A stretch of 64,000 bases of DNA, taken from NCBI GenBank assembly GCA_002049455.2, contig KV918763.1, positions 372,001-436,000 on the forward strand, written 5' to 3'. Below the pieces are notes generated by a model. The model was not told the DNA's origin, ran no database searches, and worked only from the letters and a program-made list of their open reading frames with translations. The stretch is from Porphyra umbilicalis (taxonomy: Eukaryota; Rhodophyta; Bangiophyceae; Bangiales; Bangiaceae). The stretch's first letter is position 1. Each line of letters begins with the position of its first letter. Below, in pieces: positions 10,972 to 21,470 of this stretch. A program made the translations under genes and the position numbers.

Positions 10972-12204
10972 CGCGGCAGCGCGAGGGAGGCGGGGGGACG
11001 GCGCCCGACAGCGGACGCAGGAGACGCCGAGGGGGGGAAAGAGCCGCCAACAAGTGGGGGGGAGGGAAAAAGCACCAACGGGGCAGCGTGGCGCACGCCC
11101 ACCGGCAAGCGAACCGCGCTGCGAGTGGGGATCGCGGGCGCGACGTGGTCGGAGGGGGGGGGGGGGACCGCGACGATGGAGAAAAACTCGGGCGCAGCAG
11201 CGGGCAATGCAGAGGCCGTCTGCGATGCTGGGCCAAAACGTGGTCGCCGCCAATTCCACCCGCGAGCTAACGATCAAATTGCAATCTAGACAGGAATCTC
11301 CTCTTGACGTGGGCAACGAGACAGCGGTGGCGGCGACGCTGCGGTGGGCGAAAGGTTGTGGCGTCGATGGGGGTGCCCTCGCAAAGCGGCGGTGCTCGCC
11401 TGGGCCCACACGAGTAGGCCATTTTTGTTTTGTGTAGAGTGGCTTGTCAAGAGATGGGGACGCTGATGGCGGGTGTCGTGGCTGCCACCGAGGACGGAGC
11501 GGACGCCAACGGCACGCTGCGACGCGGGCTGGGGGGACAGCGCCCGTCGGTGGGCTCGCCGGTGGAGGTGGTGACGGCGGCACCGGCTGGGAGGGGCGGT
11601 GGCCACCACCGAAACGGCTGCGGTCGCCGCACCTGCAGTAAGCGAGCGCGTGCGGCACGGCCGCTGCGGGCGTTGGCCGCCGCCCCCCGCTCCCCAAAGC
11701 CGGCGGCCGACGGCGATGCCTCGCTTGGCGTGCGGTCTGCGGTAGCGGCAACCCCTCCCCTACTTTCGTGCACCAAGAGGGGCGGCGTGCGGTGGAGGAC
11801 GTCAAGACGGGGATGGCGGAGCGAGAGGAGCGGCGGTCGGACAAGTATGGGCGGGAAGGGGCGCTGCCGACGCTGGAGATGAGGCCAACCGTGGCACCGC
11901 GGTGCTGGTGGTTGCGTGAGTGCGTGCGGCACTGTACTCTAGTATCAGACGCCCTGACTTTGCCTTGCCATGGCCGTGTGCTCTGCTCGTTCTGGTCGGC
12001 GCGTCTTTCGGCCAGGACCGATCTGTCTGTGTCCGCTGCGCGCTCGGTTGGTGCATTGAGCCGCATGTGTGAAGCCGCTGTGAAGGAGCTTTGTTCCCTT
12101 CTTCTGAGGGGCGCATGAGCGGCCATGTCGAAACGCGTGACCTGAATCTATGAACTTCACATTCAGGCAGTCGAAAAATCGTTACTGTTTCTCCATTCTA
12201 CAGT
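10972..12204. other. Intergenic region upstream of MECR
   Basis: It should contain the MECR promoter. There is a short G-run at 11154-11166. Reading frames here are compositional and lack domains. No RNA gene seen. Confidence 0.45.
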
Positions 12205-12328
12205 CGTTCTCCCCAAAATCCCGCACTGCAACTGTTGCAAAAGAGTTCCAAATCGGCCTCTGCGACCCCGCAGAGGCCGATTTGGAACTCTTTCGCAACA
12301 GTTGGAGTGCGGGATTTTTGGGAGAACG
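12205..12328. repeat. Near-perfect inverted repeat, 60-bp arms, 4-base loop
   Basis: Arms 12205-12264 and 12269-12328 are reverse complements at 57 of 60 positions, with loop ACCC. Transcribed from either strand it would fold into one long hairpin. It could be a foldback transposon remnant or a small-RNA precursor. Confidence 0.9.
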
Positions 12329-13258
12329 GCGTAGCATGATGAAAAAGGACCGTTTCGCACCCTGCCTGTTTGCACCACCAAACGGGGAACAGGGCCTTGG
12401 AACTGCGCAGTGCTGCTTATAAAGGGGGTTCGCACGCAAGCCCATTTTGACCTATATATCTGTGGAACCACTGCGAAAGCAGCCTGCGGAAGGCTTACCC
12501 CGGAAGAAAAATAATGACCAACCACACAGCGGACCCTCCGAGACCGGCCCGTGACAACAGACGACAGTGGATAGAAGCCAATCAGCACCTTGCTATCCAA
12601 CAGCGATACAATGACAATGCGGAGTTTCCCACCTATTCTGCGTGCAGCGACAGATCCCTACGGGAACTGTGCTCTATGGGGAGTCATGATGACTCTACAG
12701 TGAGTCAAAATTTTACCTTGGCAGGGGCAGGTGGCTGTGACAAGCAGGATGAGGGGGGAAGGGGGAGGGGGGGCGCGGCGGCAACGCAGCCCCGGGTATG
12801 GCCACGGAAAATATAACCGCAGGCACCCCCCAGCCGCACGGAAGTGGGGGCGGTGAGACCGGACCACTGCTTTTTTTTTTCGATATGAGGCGCGCGAGGC
12901 ACAATGACGCGAGCGTCAGCAGACTGGGGGCGCCAGAGGAAGGAAGATATTGCCGGCTGTTGGGAGGGGTGCACCGCCACCGGGCTGCGCAGAGGGACCA
13001 AGTGCAGGCCTGGGGCTGGGCACCTGGGGCGGTGCCCGAGAAAGCTGGACGGGCGGTGGCATGCTCCAGAGCGGTTGATCACCCAGCTCATTTGGCTAGA
13101 CCGAGCTGAAAGGCGATAAAATTGGATGGCATGATCGGGACTTGTGGTCGAAGGCCTTTTTTGGATTTGATCGCTGTCCGACGTTGACACGTGCCAGAGT
13201 CCCTGCGTTTAATATCAGCATAGCAGTTCGTTTTACTTCCTCCCAGTCACCCTCCTAC
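12329..13258. other. Spacer between the hairpin and the CACTA remnant
   Basis: Holds a short block at 12650-12720 with CCCTACGGGAA and GAGTCAAAATTTT, motifs that recur near 29490-29513. The rest probably includes the 3' flank of the CACTA element, whose terminus I could not place. No gene seen. Confidence 0.35.
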
Positions 13259-14477
13259 TCACGCCTCATCTGTTGTAGAAAACGGCTCTCGGGTAAAAAA
13301 GATGTAGTGCCGGTCCCCGCGCGTCATACAACCCACCGAGTCTGCAATGGTCCGGGCGTCAATGTACCTGTGTGTCCTCTCGTCGGAGGAGAAGACGTGC
13401 ATGTCGCGGCGGTCCTCAGGAATCCCGTATCGCCCGTTCAGGTCTCGCTGCGAGACAATCGACTGCACGTAAGCAAGTGCCACGGGTCCCGTCGGTCCTC
13501 GACATAGGAGGAAGTGCTGCACCAGGCCGTACGTCGACAAAGGGTACATCTCAACGGTCCCATCGACGGCGCGGCGCCGCGCCGAGGAGTTGATGCGCAC
13601 AAGAGAGGTGCGTCGACGGTTCGAGCCATTCTGGGGCTGCGAGTCGCGGGCGTTGATACGCGCCCCGTCGCACAGCTGCAGTCGGTAGAACTTGCGCGGC
13701 GTGGGGTCGGCGTCGGCCACGGCCTCGTGATGGTGCCGCAGCGCTTGCAGCTCCGCTCCATGCAGCTCTTGGTGCTTGTTGATGGGGCGGAGCACGCTGA
13801 TCTCAGCAGCGTCTTCATTAGGAAGCAGCAGCTCCCAGCGGTCGGGGGCCGCGCCGCCGTAGGAGCCCGCCGCCGCCGCCCACTCTTCGGGGCACTCACG
13901 GGAGGCGAAGGCCAGGAGCAACTCTGCGCGGTCGCGCTGCTCCATGGCCTCGACGAGCGCCTCATGGGGGCGTGACCGGCTGCGGATCATCGGCGGCAGA
14001 GTCCCGATGTAGCGTTCCAACGGGAACTGCCAGTAGCACCATACTGGCCCGTACTGCCTGATGTTTGGCACGACGTTGAGCAAGGTGGCAAACATGAAGC
14101 GGCAAACCCGCACACGCTCCAGTCGCCCGCGGTAAACGACCTTGTAAAACGCGTCCAAAAACTTTACGATGTCCTGCTCGGCGCTGTCTAGGTCCTCGGG
14201 CGTCAGGGGGCTAGGGCGCAGGAGCAGCCGCCCAGCACGTCATAGACACATGACCATGTCGTAGAAGTCGTTCGGCACGCGGCCAAACAGTAACACCTCG
14301 GCGCCGCAGAGTAGAAAAAAGAGCCAGTCGACGGCCTTAAAGCCCGCGTGGTGCTTGTGGATGTCTCTTAGCTGCCGCGCTTGCTGTGCCGGCACGGTGG
14401 GTGCCGCCGACCGATACTCGGCGCCCATCGTCTCAAGCATCTTAGACGGCACCACGTAGTTGTCCACCACGTCCGCC
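13259..14477 (-). pseudogene. CACTA (En/Spm, Tnp2) transposase, C-terminal part, detached
   Basis: Carries the C-terminal DUF4218-like block of Tnp2 transposases: NVVPNIRQYGPVWCYWQFPL followed by ERYIG. The upstream segment DWLFFLLCGAEVLLFGRVP belongs to the same frame. A TGA at 14240-14242 interrupts that frame between them, so the copy is probably dead even without the insertion. Its N-terminal part lies at 24789-26485, on the other side of the gypsy element. Confidence 0.8.
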
Positions 14478-14482
14478 TCCGC
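14478..14482. repeat. Left target-site duplication of the gypsy element (TCCGC)
   Basis: TCCGC precedes the left LTR and is repeated at 24789-24793 just after the right LTR, the 5-bp duplication expected for a Ty3/gypsy integrase. Confidence 0.9.
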
Positions 14483-14849
14483 TGTTGCATTCGGCAGGGG
14501 CTAAGTCCAGTACTTATGCCCCTGCCGGGACTTGCGCCCGTCTCTCCGTACTTCGGAATGCGGCCTGTGGGACGGCTGTCCCTCCCTAAGTAGCCCCCCC
14601 TATTCGGGCCAGGGGCTACTCTTACGTCTCTCTTTTTCGTCTGTTTTCGTCTTGTTATTACGGCGCCGGCCTTGCCCCGCGCCGCCCCGTCCTGCTCGCC
14701 ATCTAAATCTTGGCGTCCCTCTCGAGTCCTAGCCTTTGAGCGCCTTTGCGCCGTCTAGGTCCTCTCGGTAGGTTGACCCTTTAGGTCCTTCTCTTTTGTA
14801 CTGTCAGTGTGGTTCTAGGGTATTTGTTCGCGCCTTCTTTGTTGCCACA
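14483..14849 (+). repeat. 5' LTR of the gypsy element
   Basis: Starts TGTTGC and ends GCCACA (TG...CA). The matching copy is at 24422-24788. Substitutions between them are C/G, T/C and T/G. Confidence 0.95.
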
Positions 14850-14851
14850 CT

Positions 14852-14862
14852 TGGTGGAGCAG
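14852..14862 (+). other. Probable primer-binding site of the gypsy element
   Basis: TGGTGGAGCAG begins two bases after the LTR. TGG pairs with a tRNA CCA end; I cannot name the tRNA. Confidence 0.6.
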
Positions 14863-15090
14863 CAGGGGAGAGGGCGTCGTCCCTTTCGAGGGACGCCTCT
14901 CCTCTCGCGAGCCCCGGCGACAACGGTGCGGACGCCCCTGACGGTTCACGTGACGTGACCACTTTGTGGTCCCGGTCACCCGGCGGCTGTTGTTGCAGGC
15001 CGGGGGAGTCGCTCGACGGTGCCCGACGGGCCGTGGTGCCGTCGTGTCCGGGTTTGTGCTATCTCGAGACAAGAAGCCAACCTATCTCCG

Positions 15091-16974
15091 ATGGCGAGCG
15101 GGGGTGCCGATCCCCCGCGCTTTGCCCCCCCTCATGATACGGGCGCTGACGCTCGGCGTACGGCCGACGGGTCAGCCCCTGCGACTACGACTCCCCCTCT
15201 TCCCCACGATGCCTCTGGTCTCCCCGATCCAACCGCAGCGGCTCCCGCTTCGGGCGGCTCGGGCGCTTCCCCCGGCGATACTAGTCGTCGCGCGGAGCAA
15301 TCGGCGGTCGCCGAGTTAACGACGCTCGTGCGTACGTTGGCCGCGTCCGTCCGAGAGCTACGCGCCGACGTGACAACGTTGCGCGACCCAACTGGGACGT
15401 TGCCGATGTCGACCGCCAGTGGACCCCGGCCCACTGACCCAACACCGGCAAACACCCCGGCCCCGCGCGACCGGCCCCGGTCGCGCAGGTCCGCTGCCTC
15501 AACGTCGCCGTTGGCCTCGCGGAGCGCGGGCGTACGATCGGATCCCGACGCCCGCTCTTCGCGGTCTGCCGATGACGACAAGCCGCCCCGAGACCCCAGC
15601 AGCAGCAGCAGCAGTGACAGCACCGGCCCCGCGCGCCACCGCGTTCGCTCGCGGCGCCGCACCCGCACGCGGGTAACCGGTCGGACAGCTTCGACGCCAA
15701 TGGCGGTCATCCCCTGGCCGCTCCCCTTGACGTCCAAGCATGGCCCGTTCTCGTCGCTGCTCGACTTCCGCCGCTACCTCGTCCGCAATGCGGATCCGAC
15801 GTATGGCCGGTCGCAAGCAAGCCAACTCCGCAGGCGCCATCGCCTGCTGGACGGTCCGTTCCACGGCGTCACGCTCTTCGATGGCTCGGATCCGCTGGCC
15901 GTCCTGGCGCTCCTCACTCGCTTCCGCACAGCCGCGGACGAAATGGATGTCACTCTGGGCGAGGCCCCGTACCTCCTCGCCTACCGCATTGGCGGTGAGG
16001 CCAAGGACGACTTCGTCCAGGAAACAAATGGCCCACACGGCAGCGCCGTCGGTACCAGTTTCCCGCACACGATCAACTATCTGTTGACCCGCTATGCACC
16101 CGAAGACGCCCTGCACACCGCCGAAATGGCCCTCCGCACCGCGGAGCAGCGCCAAGACGAAGGCGAACGCGCTTTCTATCAGCGGTTGATGAGGCTCGGC
16201 CGACAGCTCATGGGTATGTACGACCCGAGGCAGCTACGGTACCTGTTCCTGAAAGGGCTCCACCCCTCGGTACGTGCCCAAGCCGAGCTGGCCGACCGCA
16301 CATGCGCCACCTTCGACGAACTCGTGGCGCTTTCGCAGAAGATAGGCGATGGGCTCCGCTCGGTCAAGGTCACCACCGGCAAAGCCGACCGGTACGCCAA
16401 GGCCAAGAGCGTCCTGCAGCTGGGCGCCGGGAGCGGAGCAAAAGCCGAACCGGTCCTCTGGGCGGCGCCACCAGCGACGACGTCGGAGGCCACGCCGCCA
16501 CAGAGCCGGAACCCCATGGGTCGGCCTCTACCGCAGCAGCCGTTCCAGGCATTCAACCCTACGCCACCGGCGGCCCGGACGCCGTCGGCCAGAAAGGCAA
16601 CCCAATGGTCTCCCCGACCGGGCGGCCCGGCGGGACGGCCGGCTCTGGTCCACCTGAGCCAGGTGCAGTGCCACCGCTGCCGCGGTTTCGGTCACTACGC
16701 CCGCGTGTGTCCTTCGCTCGACCGGGCGATGGGGACAGGTGCGCCGCCCGCGGTCGCCCCGGGACCCCCTGGCGCGGCCCGTCCTGCCTTACGCCCGAGT
16801 CGTATGCAATACGCGATGGCCGCCATCGCCGGGGACCCCTGGGGTGATCCGCTGGTGCCGGACAACACCGGCTCCCTCAGCGGAGACGAGACGGTCGGCG
16901 CCTCGCCCAGGGATCCGCAACCGGATCCGAGTCCAACGGTGGACCCACCTGCCCCTGCCGGGCCGGGAAACTAA
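15091..16974 (+). CDS. Gypsy Gag
   Basis: Capsid/nucleocapsid precursor of 627 residues that packages the element RNA. The ATG at 15091 is the first ATG in the frame; the open frame extends further 5'. The order is a Pro/Thr-rich N-terminus, a probable coiled coil at ~68-100, a disordered Arg/Ser linker, a retrotransposon Gag domain around 270-420 (contains FYQRLMRLGRQLMGMYDPRQ and YLFLKGLHPSVRAQAEL), and one CCHC zinc knuckle at ~527-540 (CHRCRGFGHYARVC). The frame ends at TAA 16972-16974, directly after a frameshift heptamer, so most translation should stop here and give excess Gag. Confidence 0.92.
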   Translation: MASGGADPPRFAPPHDTGADARRTADGSAPATTTPPLPHDASGLPDPTAAAPASGGSGASPGDTSRRAEQSAVAELTTLVRTLAASVRELRADVTTLRDPTGTLPMSTASGPRPTDPTPANTPAPRDRPRSRRSAASTSPLASRSAGVRSDPDARSSRSADDDKPPRDPSSSSSSDSTGPARHRVRSRRRTRTRVTGRTASTPMAVIPWPLPLTSKHGPFSSLLDFRRYLVRNADPTYGRSQASQLRRRHRLLDGPFHGVTLFDGSDPLAVLALLTRFRTAADEMDVTLGEAPYLLAYRIGGEAKDDFVQETNGPHGSAVGTSFPHTINYLLTRYAPEDALHTAEMALRTAEQRQDEGERAFYQRLMRLGRQLMGMYDPRQLRYLFLKGLHPSVRAQAELADRTCATFDELVALSQKIGDGLRSVKVTTGKADRYAKAKSVLQLGAGSGAKAEPVLWAAPPATTSEATPPQSRNPMGRPLPQQPFQAFNPTPPAARTPSARKATQWSPRPGGPAGRPALVHLSQVQCHRCRGFGHYARVCPSLDRAMGTGAPPAVAPGPPGAARPALRPSRMQYAMAAIAGDPWGDPLVPDNTGSLSGDETVGASPRDPQPDPSPTVDPPAPAGPGN

Positions 16975-17010
16975 CACGGGGCGTACCGCTAGCGGCTCGG
17001 CCGCCCCGTG
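16965..17010 (+). promoter_or_regulatory. Programmed -1 ribosomal frameshift signal at the gag/pol junction
   Basis: The heptamer G_GGA_AAC (16965-16971) is in the Gag frame in the required X_XXY_YYZ phase, and the next codon is the Gag stop TAA. Then a 9-bp GC stem pairs 16975-16983 (CACGGGGCG) with 17002-17010 (CGCCCCGTG). Its loop contains a further palindrome, CCGCTAGCGG. Slipping back one base enters the pol frame, which is open from 16848. The stem is only 3 bases after the heptamer, shorter than the usual 5-9. Confidence 0.8.
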
Positions 17011-20000
17011 GCGCCCCCAGCCCGCAGGGTCCAAGGATACGGATACACCGTGTCTTGGCTCCGGTATACCGGCAGTATACCATCCCCGCGGCCCTCGGCT
17101 TTGACGAGGCTCGCATGCGGCTGATGACACCGACCCTGGATACAGGCGCCGGGCCCTCGATCATTCGGGTGGACGCCCTGCCCAAGGGTTGGGAGCGGCG
17201 GTTGCATCGACGCCCTCATTTGCCCCACATTGTGGACGCAAATAAAAACCCTATCTCCGCCCGAGGCATAATCACCCTACGCCTGCGCTCCGGTGGCTTC
17301 GCCACGGACGTCGACTTTGTCGTCGTCCCACGCCTCGCCGTCCCTGTGCTGCTCGGCACCAGTTTCATCAACCGCCACGTCGAGGCGCTCTACCCACGCC
17401 GTCAACGCGTCAGATGGTCCACCGATGCTTCGGTGCCCATCTTATCGTGCACGGCACGCGGCAAGAAAGAACGCCGCCGATCCTCGAAGGATGCGACGGT
17501 GCGCCTCGCGCAACGACGGGTGCTGCCCCCGCAAACCCGGACGGCCCTGCTGGTCACCGCCGACCTCGCTGGTCAGGTCCTAGTCGCGCCGTACAACCGC
17601 CTTCACAAGCATCACCGCTGTCAAACGGCGCGTGGGTTGGCCGTCGTTGTCCCGGGGCAGCGCTTCAGCGTTAAAGTCGCTAACCTCAGCGACAACCCGG
17701 TCTGCCTCCGCAAGGGAACTATCTTCGCTACCGTTAGCCCGGTCGACGGTGTCGACTGCCTGCTCGTCACTGACGACGCGGCATCGCCCATTGCGACCGC
17801 AGAAGCGGTGCTAGACCAAGTCGATCTCTCTGGCGTACCCGACCGGCTACTCCCGGATGTCCAGGCACTCATCCACCGCCATGCGTATATGCTGGACGGG
17901 ACGCTCGGCTCCATCGACGCCACCGTCCACCGCGTGGAGGTCCAACCCGGGACGAAGCCGATACGGCAGCAACCGTACCGCGCGGGTCACTATGCCCGTG
18001 ACATGATCCGTGACGAGGTCAATCGGATGCTGGAAGCCAAGGTCGTCCGACCAAGTACCAGTGAATGGGCCAGTCCTGTCGTTGTCGTCCCCAAGAAAGA
18101 CGGGTCGCCACGCTTTTGCGTCGACTACCGTCGTCTCAATGCGGTGACCAAGAAGGACTCCTATCCCATCCCGCGGATGGAGGATTGCATCGACTCGCTG
18201 GGAGACGCCCGCGTCTTCTCAACGCTCGACTGCAATGCCGGGTATTGGCAGATACCCATGGCCCTGGACGACATCGACAAGACCGCTTTCACCTGCCACA
18301 TGGGCACGTACGAGTACCTGAAGATGGCCTTCGGCCTCACCAACGCTCCTGCGACCTTCCAACGTGCCCTCGACATCATCCTGTCCGGGATGACCTGGCA
18401 AACGTGCCTTGTCTACCTCGACGATGTCATCGTCTTCTCCGACACCCCGGAGAACCACGTGAAAGCGCTCGACGAAGCCCTGACCCGCTTGGGTCGGGCC
18501 GGCGTCACGTTGAAAGCCAAGAAGTTCCAGTTCTTCCAGACGTCCGTCGAGTACCTCGGGCACATCATATCCCCTGGGGAGATGCGGGTGCACAACAAGA
18601 ACCTGGAGGCGCTCGCGAAGGTAGGTCACCCGCGAACAAAGACGCAATTGCGTAGCTTCCTCGGCATGTGTAACGTGTACCGCCGCTTCGTCGCGAACTA
18701 CGCACGGATCGCAGCGCCCCTAAACCAGCTGACAACCAAGGCGTACGGCGACACGCTCCCGACGTTCACCGAGACACAAGCCGCAGCGTTCATGCGCCTA
18801 CGCGACGCGCTGCTTCATCCGCCGGTCCTGGCGCTCCCCCGCCGCGGAGCGCCCTTCACCATTGACGTCGATGCGTGCGACACCCAATTGGGGTGCGCCC
18901 TGCTCCAAGAGCAGCAGGACGGCCAGCTCAAACCCGTGGGGTTCTACAGCCGCGCCCTGCAGCCCGAGCAACGCAACTATTCGGCCACCGAGAAGGAGTG
19001 CCTGGGCCTCGTCTGGGCCGTGCTTCACCTCCGACACTATGTGGAGGGCTCGCGGTTCACGGTGCGTACCGACCACGAATGCCTCAGTTGGATCTACCGG
19101 CTGACTACGGCCACCGGTCGTCTGCTCCGTTGGCGCCTCCGCTTAGCGGAGTTCGAATTCGAGGTGAAGTACACGAAGGGAGCGAACCACCACCTCCCCG
19201 ATGCCCTGTCCCGCGTACCCACGACGGGTCTGGACAAGAAGGAGCTGGACGACGACATCCCATGCTTCCTTCTAGCTCAGGCCGCAAGGGGCACGGACGC
19301 CAACACCTTCTCGGCGCCGTTACCGCCTCCCCCTATCACAGCGGAGGAGCTCCTTCGCGCACAAGGCGCGGACGGCCGATGCCAGCAGCTACGCGCCGTG
19401 ATCGACTCGGGCAAGCCGACGCGGTTCGTCCTCGATGAGGAAGGCCGCCTCGTGCGCCGTCAGCCAACGACGGACGTTATGCAAGTATACATCCCCGAGG
19501 CCCTACGCTCCCGCGTGATGGGCCTCGAGCACTACCCGCCGACCAAAGGTCACCCTGGGGTGCAGCGGATGTACGCCGCCATGAAGCGTTGCTTCTATTG
19601 GGAGTCGATGATTGTCGACCTGTACGACTTCGTCCGGCAGTGCCCGCCGTGCGCGAAGAACCGGCTGCAGGAGCGACGACATACGTCCCCCATGACCCTG
19701 TTCCCGCCAAAGGAACCGTTGACCGAGGTTGGCATTGACATCCTCGGACCGCTGCTCAACACGGTTGACGGCAACCGGTATGTGTTCGTCATGTCCGACC
19801 GCTTCTCGAAGCTAACCCGTACGGTTGCGCTCCGACGTATCACCGCCGTCACGGTCGCGTCGGCGTTCCTGACCGCATGGGTCGCGGCCTATGGGCCCCC
19901 CGACTGCGTCCTATCGGACCAGGGTCGACAGATGGACAACGCGTTCTTCCGCGCCGTCATGAAGATGTTGGGCACGAGGTGCAAATACACGACGCCCTAC

Positions 20001-21470
20001 CATCCGCAGACCAACGGTCAGGTGGAACGGTATAACCGTACGCTGCTGAACCAGATCCGGGCCTTCTGTGAGGAGCACCCTCGCCAGTGGGATCGCCTCC
20101 TCCCCGCCCTGAGCCTGGCGTACAACACCTGCCCGCATAGGGCCACCGGTATGGCGCCGTTCGACCTCCTGATCCCCCGCCGTATGCCCAACCTCACGGT
20201 TGAGGGCCTCGCTGGCTCGTCCCCGCTGGCATCCGCCGATGGCTCCCCGCTCATGGTGAAACGCGCCATCATCCAGGGCTTGAAAAAGCTCATCCCGACG
20301 GTGCGCGCTTCCCTTGACAAGTACCAAGCTCGCTATAAGCGAGACTGGGACAGCCGGGTACGGCCGAAGAACAAGGACCTGGTGGTCGGTGACTTCGTCT
20401 ACCTCCGCTCCCACCGCGGGGGGCACAAGCTGCTGCCCAAGGCCCTTGGCCTGTTCGAGATTCTCGATACGGACGGCACCTACTTCGTAATCGACCAAGG
20501 CGATGGCGAAGGACGGGTCAACAGTAACGACGTCACACCGGCACCGCGCCCGGTGCCGGGACCGGATGCCCAGCCGCATCGGCTTACACAGACCCCGCTC
20601 CCCGACGTGAATTCCTCCGATGAGGATCCGACCTGGGAAATCGACCGGCTGTTGGCTATTCGCCACGACACCGATAACGGCATCGTGGCGAAAGTTCGGT
20701 GGGCCACTTATGGCCGGGGCGATGATTCGTGGGAACCCATTTCGGGTTTACCGAAACATCTCGTCATCCGCTTAGCGAAGCAGAAGAAGTTTACGCTCCC
20801 CGACGACGCCTTCCCGACGACGCCGGTCGTCCTCGCCCCGCCCCCGCGGCAACCCCAGTGGGTCTGCGTCGCGGTCCAGCAGCACACCGACGAGACGGGT
20901 GCCATGCTCGTCGATGTGCGCTGGGCGTCCCCGGCGAAAAGCCACGAGGAGACCGTCCCTGCCCTTTGGGCATCCTCCCTCCTCGCGGCGTTTCCCGACA
21001 ACCCGCCGGCTGCCCACTGGGCATTGGGCCGCCCCGCCTTCGAGAAACTCGACGCGGTCTGGGGCCCCCATACGGTCGACCTGTTTACCACCGCCGCGGC
21101 CACCCATCTGCCCCGGTTCCTGCCCCTGTCCCCCGCGGACGCCGCGCGCGGCTGCGCCGCGGCGTTCTCGGTCGACTGGGCGGTCGAAAACGGGTGGGCC
21201 AACCCCCCCTTTTCTTTCCTACCGCAGGTCCTCGCCCGCATCACCTCCTATCCGTGTGACATCACCCTCGTCGCCCCGCGCTGGCAACACCAGGCCTGGT
21301 GGACGCTAGCGACGCGCTACTGCGCCGCTCGGGTGCAACTCAACCCCCCCTATCCTACGTTCACGGTGGCAGGCCGCACCGCCTCCTCCCCGCCGCCCGT
21401 GTGGCGCGTCGTGATCTTCCGCTTTGAGAAGGCCCACACCACACGGGTCAACGCGTGCGCCACCGCTTAG
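16971..21470 (+). CDS. Gypsy Pol: protease, reverse transcriptase, RNase H, integrase, chromodomain and a C-terminal NPPF domain
   Basis: About 1,500 codons read from the frameshift point; there is no good ATG before the protease. Aspartic protease: LDTGAGPSI (17136-17162). RT: FCVDYRRLNAV and catalytic YLDD (18414-18425). RNase H: FTIDVDACDTQLGCALL and TEKECLGLVWAV. Integrase: zinc-binding HPGVQRMYAAMK...CPPCAKNR, then the acidic triad in VGIDILGP, LSDQGRQ and GQVERYNRTL. A chromodomain follows (about 20625-20790; WEIDRLLAIRHD...VRWATYGRGDDSWEP), which places it among chromoviruses. About 225 more residues are unusual. They include HTVDLFTTAAATHLPRF, GWANPPFSFLPQVLARI and LVAPRWQHQAWW, resembling the Dam-like methyltransferase domain known in DIRS elements. 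The stop TAG overlaps the antisense ORF's stop. Confidence 0.95.
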   Translation, partial: LTRGVPLAARPPRGAPSPQGPRIRIHRVLAPVYRQYTIPAALGFDEARMRLMTPTLDTGAGPSIIRVDALPKGWERRLHRRPHLPHIVDANKNPISARGIITLRLRSGGFATDVDFVVVPRLAVPVLLGTSFINRHVEALYPRRQRVRWSTDASVPILSCTARGKKERRRSSKDATVRLAQRRVLPPQTRTALLVTADLAGQVLVAPYNRLHKHHRCQTARGLAVVVPGQRFSVKVANLSDNPVCLRKGTIFATVSPVDGVDCLLVTDDAASPIATAEAVLDQVDLSGVPDRLLPDVQALIHRHAYMLDGTLGSIDATVHRVEVQPGTKPIRQQPYRAGHYARDMIRDEVNRMLEAKVVRPSTSEWASPVVVVPKKDGSPRFCVDYRRLNAVTKKDSYPIPRMEDCIDSLGDARVFSTLDCNAGYWQIPMALDDIDKTAFTCHMGTYEYLKMAFGLTNAPATFQRALDIILSGMTWQTCLVYLDDVIVFSDTPENHVKALDEALTRLGRAGVTLKAKKFQFFQTSVEYLGHIISPGEMRVHNKNLEALAKVGHPRTKTQLRSFLGMCNVYRRFVANYARIAAPLNQLTTKAYGDTLPTFTETQAAAFMRLRDALLHPPVLALPRRGAPFTIDVDACDTQLGCALLQEQQDGQLKPVGFYSRALQPEQRNYSATEKECLGLVWAVLHLRHYVEGSRFTVRTDHECLSWIYRLTTATGRLLRWRLRLAEFEFEVKYTKGANHHLPDALSRVPTTGLDKKELDDDIPCFLLAQAARGTDANTFSAPLPPPPITAEELLRAQGADGRCQQLRAVIDSGKPTRFVLDEEGRLVRRQPTTDVMQVYIPEALRSRVMGLEHYPPTKGHPGVQRMYAAMKRCFYWESMIVDLYDFVRQCPPCAKNRLQERRHTSPMTLFPPKEPLTEVGIDILGPLLNTVDGNRYVFVMSDRFSKLTRTVALRRITAVTVASAFLTAWVAAYGPPDCVLSDQGRQMDNAFFRAVMKMLGTRCKYTTPYHPQTNGQVERYNRTLLNQIRAFCEEHPRQWDRLLPALSLAYNTCPHRATGMAPFDLLIPRRMPNLTVEGLAGSSPLASADGSPLMVKRAIIQGLKKLIPTVRASLDKYQARYKRDWDSRVRPKNKDLVVGDFVYLRSHRGGHKLLPKALGLFEILDTDGTYFVIDQGDGEGRVNSNDVTPAPRPVPGPDAQPHRLTQTPLPDVNSSDEDPTWEIDRLLAIRHDTDNGIVAKVRWATYGRGDDSWEPISGLPKHLVIRLAKQKKFTLPDDAFPTTPVVLAPPPRQPQWVCVAVQQHTDETGAMLVDVRWASPAKSHEETVPALWASSLLAAFPDNPPAAHWALGRPAFEKLDAVWGPHTVDLFTTAAATHLPRFLPLSPADAARGCAAAFSVDWAVENGWANPPFSFLPQVLARITSYPCDITLVAPRWQHQAWWTLATRYCAARVQLNPPYPTFTVAGRTASSPPPVWRVVIFRFEKAHTTRVNACATA

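Noticed and set aside
16739-17104. An open frame overlapping the gag/pol junction in the third frame
   Set aside because: It has no motif and is the non-used frame between gag and pol.
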